Part shown: positions 51,715 to 58,374 of the stretch, piece by piece
Layout of the letters: each line of letters starts with the position of its first letter
Numbering within the stretch: the stretch's first letter is position 1
NCBI GenBank assembly: GCA_963529665.1
Contig: CAUSAG010000014.1
Location: 1 to 58,374, forward strand
DNA length: 58,374 nucleotides
Source of the DNA: Kingella_B sp963529665
GTDB lineage: Bacteria > Pseudomonadota > Gammaproteobacteria > Burkholderiales > Neisseriaceae
Direction of reading: 5' to 3'
Notes under the pieces: generated by a model
Told to the model about the DNA's origin: nothing
Seen by the model: the letters and a program-made list of their open reading frames with translations, nothing else
The model's database searches: none
Made by a program: the position numbers and the translations under genes

Positions 51715-51750
51715 GCTCATTCGGCTATCAAATCAGATAACCGAATGAGC
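51715..51750 (-). terminator. terminator after nosZ
   Basis: GCTCATTCGGTTATC and GATAGCCGAATGAGC (coding-strand reading) form a 15-bp stem with one mismatch and a 6-base loop. It lies 18 bases after the nosZ stop and is followed by TATTTTCCC. It probably makes most transcripts end after nosZ. Confidence 0.7.
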
Positions 51751-51768
51751 CAAAATCACATTACGCGA

Positions 51769-53919
51769 TTATTTTGCAGCAGATGCGGCAGCGGTAGACG
51801 CTTCGGCAGGTTTAGAAGCATCAACAGGTTTAGCTGCTGGCGCAGAAGCAGCTGCGGCAGGTGCGCCTTCTGGGTGGAAGATGTTTACAGGCGTGCTGTT
51901 TTTGCTCAGCCCTTCTTCGCCCAAGAACGCTTCGCCTTTTTTGTGAACAATCATGCGGCCAGACATTTCCATGTGCAATGCGTGGCAGAACCATTGGCAG
52001 TAGTACCAGTAAACGCCCACACGGTTTGCAGTGAAGGTAACAGAAGCCGTGGCTTGCGCGCTGATTTCCATCGCAATACCGTGTTCTTCCAGCGTGAAGC
52101 CGTGTGTCAAGTCTTCAATCGTTTCCATGTTGGTTACATACACGGTAACTTCGTCGCCTTCATACACTTCAAATGCAGGAACACTGAACGCAGGCGCAAT
52201 CGCAGTCATATACACGCGAACTTTGTTGCCTTCACGGATAACATTTTTGGCTTTTTCCAATTCCACGCCGTCTTTTTTGGCTTGCTCAACAGCATCTTCC
52301 CACATCCAAGGATCTTTACGATCCCAAGTTTTGTTGGGGTTGAGTTTGCTGGCCGCCACCAACATCAAATCGTGTGGCTCGGCAAAAGTTGGGTTATCGT
52401 GTACCAATTTCATTTCATCGCCGGAGATGTCAATCAATTGGTCGCATTCGGCTTTCAAAGGACCTACGTTCAAGAAACGGTCTTTTGAGAATTTGTTCAA
52501 AGATACCAACCATTTACCATCGGCTTCTTTGGTTTCGCCCATGGTGGTGTGGTTATGACCAGGTTGGTAGTGAACATCCAATTTTTGCACGATGTAATCG
52601 TCTTTTTCGCTCTTCTCAGCATAAGCTGCGATGGCTTTATCAATGTTCCATTTCACCATTTGGCTGTCAATGAACAAGGTGGTGTAGGCATTGCCACGAC
52701 CGTCAAACGCAGTATGGAGTGGGCCCAGACCCAGTTTAGGCTCGGCAACCACCACATCGCGCTCTTTGATTTTGCCTGCGAACAAATCATCCAATTTGCG
52801 CACGTCCAACACGGTTACGGTTGGCGACAATTTGCCGTTGAGCATGATGTAGTTGCCATCGGGCGATGCGTTACAGCCGTGTGGCGAGTTGGGCACGGGG
52901 ATGTAGCGCGTGTATTTGCTTTTCGCTTGGAAGCGACCATCCAACACTTTCACGCCGTTAATTTCTTTGAAATCGCCCGCTTCAATGCCTGCTTCAATCG
53001 CTTTCAAGTCAAACACTACGCACCAGTCTTGCTCGTTGGCAGATGCTTCGGTTACGGTGCCGCCTTTTTCAGAGTTATAGCAAGTCGCAAAAGAGTATTT
53101 GCCTTGGTAGTCGGCATCGCCGTTATCCAAGTTACCATCCACCATCACTTGCCATGCAATTTCCATGGTTTCGCCGTTTAATGCGGTGTAGATTGCCCAG
53201 TAGTTTTTAGCGGGGTCATCCAGCATGGTGCCGTTGTTGGGCACGGGCACGATGTGTTCGCCGTTGGCAAAAACGTAGCCTGTTTTGGGATAACGTTGTG
53301 GGCGCAAGCCGTGGATGCCTGACGCGTTTGGAATTTCGGTGATTTTGTCGGTTTTCATCACATCGCAACGGATACGGCAAACGCGGTTGTTGGCTTTATC
53401 GTTGGCATACACATAGCGGCCATCGTATGTGCCGTCGGTGAACGACATGTGCGGGTGGTGCAAGTCGCCATTGGGGTAGCAAGGCATATTGGATTTTTTC
53501 AAAAATTCGCGTGTGCCTTCGGTTAAACCAGCGTTCAAGATTTTGCGGCTTTCGTTAGTGCGACCCCAGCCTGTTGCGCTGTCCATGTTAAACACGGGCA
53601 CGCGAATCAACTCGCGCATAGAAGGCACGCCGATAATGCGCATTTCGCCTGATTGACCGCCTGATAGGAAGCCGTAGTATTGGTCTAGCTCGCCTGGGCC
53701 AACGTGGTAGTTCAAACCGCCTTCGGCGTTGGTGGTGGCGGCAACGGTTGCGCCAGATGCAGCGGGCGCAGCATTAGAAGCACCTGCGTGTGCAGCGGAA
53801 GCAGGCGCGTTGCCGCCGCTTTGCGCGCCACCAGAACAAGCTGCCAAGCCCATCAAGCCCACGCCTGATGCAGCAGCAGTACCTAAAAATTTGCGGCGAC
53901 TGAGTTTATTGTCTGACAT
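51769..53919 (-). CDS. nosZ: nitrous-oxide reductase
   Basis: Reduces N2O to N2 in the periplasm. The 716-residue protein has a seven-bladed propeller with candidate CuZ histidines in DLHHPHMSF, NSPHGCN, LGPLHTAFDG, QPGHNHTTMG and AEPHDLM. The C-terminal cupredoxin domain carries the CuA ligands Cys641, Cys645, His649 and Met652 in WYYCQWFCHALHMEM. The signal is of the Tat type (SRRKFLG), as in clade I, but it also ends in a lipobox (MGLAACSG, Cys28). An Ala/Ser/Gly-rich stretch to about residue 68 follows. The last 40 residues are Ala/Pro/Ser/Lys-rich. TAGGAGTTATAACT precedes the ATG. Confidence 0.97.
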   Translation of the reverse strand: MSDNKLSRRKFLGTAAASGVGLMGLAACSGGAQSGGNAPASAAHAGASNAAPAASGATVAATTNAEGGLNYHVGPGELDQYYGFLSGGQSGEMRIIGVPSMRELIRVPVFNMDSATGWGRTNESRKILNAGLTEGTREFLKKSNMPCYPNGDLHHPHMSFTDGTYDGRYVYANDKANNRVCRIRCDVMKTDKITEIPNASGIHGLRPQRYPKTGYVFANGEHIVPVPNNGTMLDDPAKNYWAIYTALNGETMEIAWQVMVDGNLDNGDADYQGKYSFATCYNSEKGGTVTEASANEQDWCVVFDLKAIEAGIEAGDFKEINGVKVLDGRFQAKSKYTRYIPVPNSPHGCNASPDGNYIMLNGKLSPTVTVLDVRKLDDLFAGKIKERDVVVAEPKLGLGPLHTAFDGRGNAYTTLFIDSQMVKWNIDKAIAAYAEKSEKDDYIVQKLDVHYQPGHNHTTMGETKEADGKWLVSLNKFSKDRFLNVGPLKAECDQLIDISGDEMKLVHDNPTFAEPHDLMLVAASKLNPNKTWDRKDPWMWEDAVEQAKKDGVELEKAKNVIREGNKVRVYMTAIAPAFSVPAFEVYEGDEVTVYVTNMETIEDLTHGFTLEEHGIAMEISAQATASVTFTANRVGVYWYYCQWFCHALHMEMSGRMIVHKKGEAFLGEEGLSKNSTPVNIFHPEGAPAAAASAPAAKPVDASKPAEASTAAASAAK

Positions 53920-53979
53920 AGTTATAACTCCTAAAAGAGTGTTGGGTTAAATAGAAACAGGAGAGAGATGCCTGTTGTA

Positions 53980-54036
53980 GGTTTTCAGGCTGCCTATTTT
54001 GGGTTGGGTTTGTGTAGCAAAGGCAGCCTGAAAACC
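53980..54036 (-). terminator. DUS-pair hairpin between nosR and nosZ
   Basis: Exact 16-base inverted copies lie at 53980-53995 and 54021-54036. The second overlaps the nosR stop codon. It may partly stop transcription or protect the transcript end. Confidence 0.5.
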
Positions 54037-56369
54037 TAATCCGCTTTTTTCGGATTCTTCACAAATTGCACAACCTGCTCTTGCGGTTCGCTTGGAGCTT
54101 GCTGTGCTGCCAATTCCGCTTTGGCAGCGGCTTGTTTGGCTTTTTTCTTGTTGGTTGCCACCACTTGCGGGCAACGGGTTTGGTGGTTATACATCACTTG
54201 GCAATGCAAGCATTGGATACACTCGTTGGGATTGATGTCGCCTTCGGGCGCAATCGCTTGCACAGGGCATTCGTGATTACAAATTTGGCAGGGGTTGCCA
54301 CACATGGGATAACGGCGCAACCAGTCAAAAATACGCAATTTGGCGGGAATCGCCATCGCCGCGCCCAATGGGCAAAGATAACGACAGAAAAAGCGTTCAA
54401 TAAATAAGCTACCGATAACCAACGATGCCGCAAAAATCACGAAATACCACTCGCGCACAAAATGCAAAATGATGGCGGTTTTAAAAGGTTCTACTTCTGC
54501 AAACTTCTCAGCTGTACCTAAGTCGTATAGCGATATACCAAAAAGTACCATAAAGATAACATATTTTAACGCTGTTAGGCGGGTATGAACGCCAAAAGGC
54601 ACTAAATATTGTTTGATGCCAAACTTTTTGCCAATCGCGCAGGCGATTTCTTGCAATGCGCCAAATGGACACAGCCAGCCACAGAATGCGCCGCGCCCCC
54701 AAAGCAGCATACCGATGGCGGTGGCACTCCACAGCGTGAAGACAAACGGATCCATCAAGAAATAATCCCAGCTAAATCCTGTGATTAAGGATGATGTGAA
54801 TGTCATCACGTTTACAACAGATAGCTGCGCGTGCAAATACCAGCCCACATACACCAGTGTTACCGTTAAATACGCCAAACGGAAGCGGTTAAAGAATTTT
54901 TCGTGTTTAACCAATGTATCTTGGAAAAAGAACACGGCACTCAAAATCAGCAGCATTACGGCGATGGCGGCAACGTGAAAGCGTTTTTCCCACCACAAGC
55001 GTTTCCAAATCATGCGCTGCGGGTTGTCTTCCGCGCTGGCATCGGCGGTGGCGATGTCGCCAGCGGGTGCGCTTGCGTTGGCGGCTGTTGCGTTGCCCGC
55101 CGCAGAAGCAGCCTGAACGGGCGCAGGCGTATCAATCACCACGGGCTCGCCATTGGGATCGTCCACGGTAAATTCTTTGGGCAGCAAGTAGTTCAAATCA
55201 ACGGTAACAAACGCTTTGTTTTGCACGCTTACTTCGCGTTGCACCACCAATTGCAAGTGCCAAGGCTCGGCGGCATCCAGTTTTTCGTTTTCGGGAATCA
55301 CAAACAGCGACACTTCTTTAAACTCGGGCGCGCCTGCGGCTTCTAGTTTGAGCAAGCGGGTGTGTTGCGCGTCGGTAAAACGGAAGCCGTTATCGTTTTG
55401 CACCAGCTCAATGCGGTCAAAAATACCACCGCGCACATAGCCCGAACCTTTCCATGAATACACGCCTTCGCCTGCCACGATAATTGCGGCTTGGTCGGGT
55501 TTCAGGCTGCCTTTAAGTCGCTCGTAGCCTTGTTCGCCCAACAGGCTTTTGCCGATGGAGGGCTGCGACACCACGGCGGTGTAGAGGTTGATAAACGTGT
55601 CTTCGGGGTTGCCTGGTTCGGGTTTTTCGGCGGCGGCGGGGTTGTTTTGTTCCAACATTTTGTTGGCTTCGCCGATGCTGATGTGCAGCTTGGCAACCGC
55701 GCCTTGGTCTAATAATTGTTGCCACGACAAGATGTCTTGTTTGTCCATATTGGGCAAACGATGCGGACGGGTTTGCACGGCGGCGTTCGCTGCGGCGGCG
55801 GGGGCTTTGCCGCTTTGTTTCGCCAACTCGGCGGTGATAATCCGCGCGGAACGCACGATGCTGTCGCCAATCACTACCACGGTAACGGTTGCGCCTGTTA
55901 CGATGGGCGATGGCGTTGCGCCTGCTTGCGGCGGATTCTTGGTCGGATTCATGCCGATGTAGCCATCAATAAAGGTGTCCACTTTGGAGCGCGGAATGCC
56001 AATCAGCAAAATCGGCTCGTGGTGTTCCAGCATTTTCGCGCCTTTAATCGTGCCTTCGTTATCCAGCGCCACAATAGTGTCAATCGGTTTGCTGGAATAG
56101 CCGCGCGTGCTGACGACATCGGATGTGATGTACACCACGCCGACTTCTTTGTCGCCCTCGTACACTTTCGCTGTCATCGGCTTGCCCTCGGGCGCGCCAA
56201 AGCGCGTGGCGTTGGGGAATACGTCGGCTGGTTTAACTTTGTTAATTAAATCGGGGAGTCGCTCGGCTTGTGCAGGCATCGCCAAAATGAGTAGCGTACA
56301 TATTGCGAGCAGAAAGAAGGCGATTTTTTGATAGAGATGGTGTGCGGTTGAGACCGTTTGGCGAGACAT
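54036..56369 (-). CDS. nosR: NosR, flavin and iron-sulfur protein for N2O respiration
   Basis: NosR is a membrane protein thought to pass electrons from quinol to NosZ, and it is needed for nosZ expression in some species. The 777-residue product has a signal/anchor near residues 15-35 (AMPAQA). A periplasmic FMN domain follows with the covalent-flavin motif PIVTGATVT (Thr161). Five or so membrane helices lie between about 465 and 660, with CPFGALQEIACAIG. Two [4Fe-4S] motifs come near the C-terminus (CGNPCQICNHECPVQ and CIQCLHCQVMYN). A Lys/Ala-rich tail ends it. The ATG 56369 follows AGGACAAACC; an ATG at 56417 lies upstream of the likely transcription start. Confidence 0.94.
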   Translation of the reverse strand: MSRQTVSTAHHLYQKIAFFLLAICTLLILAMPAQAERLPDLINKVKPADVFPNATRFGAPEGKPMTAKVYEGDKEVGVVYITSDVVSTRGYSSKPIDTIVALDNEGTIKGAKMLEHHEPILLIGIPRSKVDTFIDGYIGMNPTKNPPQAGATPSPIVTGATVTVVVIGDSIVRSARIITAELAKQSGKAPAAAANAAVQTRPHRLPNMDKQDILSWQQLLDQGAVAKLHISIGEANKMLEQNNPAAAEKPEPGNPEDTFINLYTAVVSQPSIGKSLLGEQGYERLKGSLKPDQAAIIVAGEGVYSWKGSGYVRGGIFDRIELVQNDNGFRFTDAQHTRLLKLEAAGAPEFKEVSLFVIPENEKLDAAEPWHLQLVVQREVSVQNKAFVTVDLNYLLPKEFTVDDPNGEPVVIDTPAPVQAASAAGNATAANASAPAGDIATADASAEDNPQRMIWKRLWWEKRFHVAAIAVMLLILSAVFFFQDTLVKHEKFFNRFRLAYLTVTLVYVGWYLHAQLSVVNVMTFTSSLITGFSWDYFLMDPFVFTLWSATAIGMLLWGRGAFCGWLCPFGALQEIACAIGKKFGIKQYLVPFGVHTRLTALKYVIFMVLFGISLYDLGTAEKFAEVEPFKTAIILHFVREWYFVIFAASLVIGSLFIERFFCRYLCPLGAAMAIPAKLRIFDWLRRYPMCGNPCQICNHECPVQAIAPEGDINPNECIQCLHCQVMYNHQTRCPQVVATNKKKAKQAAAKAELAAQQAPSEPQEQVVQFVKNPKKAD

Positions 56370-56410
56370 ATTGGTTTGTCCTATTAGCAATGGTTTGTTG
56401 TATTTAGAAA

Positions 56411-56459
56411 CATGCATATTTTAGAAGTCTTCACCCCCTTTTCGTTTGATATAAATCAA
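56411..56459 (-). promoter_or_regulatory. FNR-dependent promoter of the nos cluster
   Basis: TTGATATAAATCAA at 56446-56459 is a perfect FNR box (TTGAT-N4-ATCAA). On the minus strand TAAAAT at 56423-56418 serves as the -10 element. With start near 56411 the FNR box would be centred at about -41.5, the standard class II activation position. This predicts induction without oxygen. The 318-base gap 56370-56687 also holds two DUS copies and the region before the DUF1275 gene. Confidence 0.8.
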
Positions 56460-56687
56460 GTGAACAAATCTTTATAAACGTTATGACTTTGTATGATTGT
56501 GTAAAGAATTAAGCAAAAGCAGCTAAGCAGATTTAGTCCTTTTTGTTTACCGCTTTATAGGCAGCCTGAAAGTGGGATGCCGTGCAATTTTTGCCACAAT
56601 CGCGGGTGATTTTCAGGCTGCCATTCGAGGGAAAACACTGGGCTTTGCTATACTTGGCAACATTTTTTAACGCCCATTTTCGCCATT

Positions 56688-57572
56688 ATGCTGCACTCCA
56701 AACGCGCGCAACGCCGCATTGTTCACCATCATCCCTTTTGGCAAGCCGATAAGCCTTATTTGCATGACCACACGATTACTGATGCCCGCTTTCGCCGCTT
56801 GGGCTACATGATGGCGTTTTCGGCGGGCGCGATTAACGCAGGCGGATTTTTTGCGGTGGCAAGCTACACTTCGCACGTTACGGGCTCGCTATCGCGCGTG
56901 GCGGATAGCATTGTGTTGCACGAATGGCATACGGCTTTGGCGGCTCTGATGGGCGCGCTGTGTTTTTTGTGCGGCAGCATCACGGCGAATTTAACGATTC
57001 TTTGGGGCAAACGGCTTCGTTTTCGCAGTTGTTATGGTTTGCCGTTGTGGATTGAAGCGGTTTTGCTGTTGCTGTTTGCGGTGTTTGGTTTTGCGCTCTC
57101 TAGCGTGGGCGCGGCGATGTTGCCGCCAACGTTTTTGCTGCTTTGCTACATCATGGGGATTCACAACGCAGTGATGAGCCTGCTTTCAGGCAGCCTGATT
57201 CGGGCAACGCACATGACGGGCTCAACAACGGATTTGGGGATTGAGATTGCCAAGGCGTTGTATTACAGCAAAGAAAGCCATCCGAAATTGCCTGATGTGA
57301 AAGTGAACCGCCCTAAAATGTATTTGCTGGTGGGCATGATTAGCTGTTTTATCATCGGCGGCGTAATCGGCGCGTATGGCTATCGCACGGTGGGCTATTA
57401 CTTCACGCTGCCCGTTGCGCTGCTGCTGTTTTTGCTGGGCGCGGGCTCGGTGGGCTACGATGTGAAGATTCGGACGAAGTTGTGGTTGATTCGCAAAATT
57501 CAGCAGCGAGAACGCCAGCGGCGCTTAGCGGAGCGGCAAAAAGCAAAAGATGATGCGGGTGCGGATAGTTAG
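56688..57572 (+). CDS. DUF1275 (YoaK-like) membrane protein
   Basis: The 294-residue product has six or so membrane segments. It shows the DUF1275 pattern: MAFSAGAINAGGFFAVASYTSHVTG near residue 45, LCYIMGIHNAVMSLLSGSLIRATHMTG near 160, and TDLGIEIAKALYY. The N-terminus is basic and the C-terminal tail is Arg/Gln-rich (IQQRERQRRLAERQ), both probably cytoplasmic. No function is established for the family. No clear ribosome site is seen before the ATG. It is divergent from nosR. Confidence 0.85.
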   Translation: MLHSKRAQRRIVHHHPFWQADKPYLHDHTITDARFRRLGYMMAFSAGAINAGGFFAVASYTSHVTGSLSRVADSIVLHEWHTALAALMGALCFLCGSITANLTILWGKRLRFRSCYGLPLWIEAVLLLLFAVFGFALSSVGAAMLPPTFLLLCYIMGIHNAVMSLLSGSLIRATHMTGSTTDLGIEIAKALYYSKESHPKLPDVKVNRPKMYLLVGMISCFIIGGVIGAYGYRTVGYYFTLPVALLLFLLGAGSVGYDVKIRTKLWLIRKIQQRERQRRLAERQKAKDDAGADS

Positions 57573-57654
57573 GCAATCTAGGGCAGCCTGAAAATAGGCA
57601 GCCTGAAAATGGCGAGAAGCGTTTTGGCTTCGCAAAATCCATTTTCAGGCTGCC

Positions 57655-57747
57655 TGAGGCCTTTGCAAAAAAGCCTTTCCTCCGACAGCCGAAAACCTGT
57701 ATTTGGGTTTCGGCTGTCGGAGGAAAGGCTTTTTTGCAAAGGTCTCT
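57655..57747. mobile_element. 93-bp palindromic element with IS-like ends (MITE candidate)
   Basis: Bases 57661-57694 and 57708-57741 are exact 34-bp inverted repeats. Adding the outer GAGGCC and GGTCTC extends the match to 40 bp with one mismatch. Each end reads GAG-A/G-CCTTTGCAAAA inward. From memory this, together with the inner CGACAGCCGAAAC, resembles the termini of IS1106-type (IS5 family) elements common in Neisseria. No transposase is present. I see no clear target duplication. Confidence 0.65.
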
Positions 57748-58013
57748 TATTATGCAAATAATGCTTTTTTTGAAAATTCTCCCCTGCCAAACCCTCATCA
57801 ACGCAACATTCACCAACTATTTTTTCTGACTTTTCATAAAAAATCCAAATCGGCATGGATAGTTTTTATCGAAATTTGACAATATTATTTTTAAAAATTG
57901 CCAATCACATGATAAAATTTGCGGTTATTTTATTTTGCAGAGGTTTGGAAGTTGCCAAAACTTCTTGCAAATCTTTACCGTTTCGACGTATGTCATAACT
58001 TGGAGCAATATCG
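57748..58013 (+). promoter_or_regulatory. AT-rich upstream region of the ESPR autotransporter
   Basis: A strikingly AT-rich stretch. TTGACA at 57876-57881 is a perfect -35, but no good -10 stands 16-18 bases after it; TAAAAT at 57913-57918 is another candidate. It contains no gene that I can see. A Shine-Dalgarno-like TGGAGCAATATCG precedes the ATG at 58014. Confidence 0.4.
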
Positions 58014-58374
58014 ATGAATAAAATTTATAACGTTGTATACTCGGAAGAGCACGGCACTTGGGTGGTGTGCTCCGAACTGGATAAACGCGGCCGCAAAAAA
58101 TCTTCACGCACGAGCACCGGCAAACTGCTGGCATCTGCCGCCATTATGGGCGCAAGCTTGGCTTCCCTGTCGGCGCAAGCCTCTACTTGCGGCGACGGCA
58201 GCACAGTCGCCAGCGGCGGAAGCTGCGACATGGGTGTTTACACTGCAGCCGCAAACGACAACAAAGTTGGCCAGGCTTTGGTCAATAATGGCGATACCGT
58301 TACCCTGACGTCCACCAACATCAACAACATTACCGGTAATAATAATGACCGCTCTATCAGAAGTGGAAAATTAA
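58014..58374 (+). CDS. autotransporter adhesin/secreted protein with ESPR signal, 3' end outside window
   Basis: The frame is open to the last base (120 codons). It begins MNKIYNVVYSEEHGTWVV and CSELDKRGRKKSS, the extended signal peptide region (ESPR) found only on large type V secreted proteins. The ordinary signal peptide (LLASAAIMGASLASLSAQAS) is cleaved near residue 57. The mature start (TCGDGSTVASGGSCDMGVYTAA, split around two cysteines) and NNITGNNNDRSI suggest a passenger with beta-helix or trimeric adhesin repeats. Whether it is monomeric (Va), trimeric (Vc) or two-partner cannot be decided here. Confidence 0.85.
   Translation, partial: MNKIYNVVYSEEHGTWVVCSELDKRGRKKSSRTSTGKLLASAAIMGASLASLSAQASTCGDGSTVASGGSCDMGVYTAAANDNKVGQALVNNGDTVTLTSTNINNITGNNNDRSIRSGKL

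Noticed and set aside
56370..56417. Sixteen-codon N-terminal extension of NosR from ATG 56417
   Set aside because: The FNR box and -10 element place the transcript start near 56411, after this ATG, and the extension has no similarity to other NosR as I know them.
1..58374. Arrays of short repeats that could be taken for CRISPR
   Set aside because: The frequent 12-13 base repeats are DUS in both orientations at irregular spacing, without regular spacers or cas genes.

Overview
The window is a stretch of a Neisseriaceae chromosome, most likely Kingella or a close relative. The clearest sign is the extremely frequent DNA uptake sequence AGGCAGCCTGAAA / TTTCAGGCTGCCT (well over a hundred copies by eye). 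As I recall, this is the AG-kingDUS dialect rather than the N. meningitidis/gonorrhoeae form (GCCGTCTGAA). The order tRNA-Gln, prs, rplY, the Neisseria-like protein sequences and a full N2O-reduction cluster also fit a denitrifying Kingella-type organism. Species assignment is inference.

Layout. 1-8500: end of tRNA-Gln, prs, rplY, a membrane protein, an S49 peptidase, a YceI-like lipoprotein, a DUF1877-like protein, a META-domain lipoprotein with aspC, and ribF. 8600-16900: an orphan amino-acid ABC permease, then a formate respiration block (fdnGHI with Cys in place of selenocysteine, fdhD, a small unknown gene, fdhE). 17200-20330: a small lipoprotein and a NalP-like lipoprotein subtilase autotransporter. 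20650-26420: a DUF1176-like protein, nadE, a Cof-type HAD phosphatase, a dihydrolipoamide dehydrogenase-like enzyme and two small unknown genes. 26490-31330: the rimP-nusA-infB operon on the minus strand, with an apparent terminator in its leader. 31670-32840: beta-carbonic anhydrase and nadD.

32980-35910 is the most accessory-looking part: an AT-richer gene for a TbpB-like surface lipoprotein with a proline-rich 30-bp tandem repeat, followed by a Slam translocon gene. A run of 12 G (coding strand) lies in the promoter region, suggesting phase variation. 36190-46010: rlmJ, a small exported protein, an orphan macB, a frameshifted acetyltransferase gene, a small lipoprotein, ispD, galU, recJ and truB, interspersed with repeats.

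46090-56370 holds the N2O respiration cluster on the minus strand: nosR, nosZ, nosD, nosF, nosY, a 90-residue membrane protein, nosL and an apbE/nosX flavinyltransferase. A perfect FNR box lies upstream of nosR. Formate dehydrogenase would feed electrons to quinone, and NosR could pass them on to NosZ. NosZ here has a Tat signal that also contains a lipobox, and Ala/Ser/Pro-rich flanks. 56690-58374: a DUF1275 membrane protein, a palindromic IS-end-like element, and the start of an ESPR-type autotransporter cut off by the window edge.

DUS pairs in inverted orientation form hairpins after many genes and probably serve as terminators. Several longer interspersed repeats (a DUS-linked GAAGCTAAAAC module, a 50-bp double hairpin, and a repeat carrying CCAAATCAAAGATTTGG) are recorded separately.
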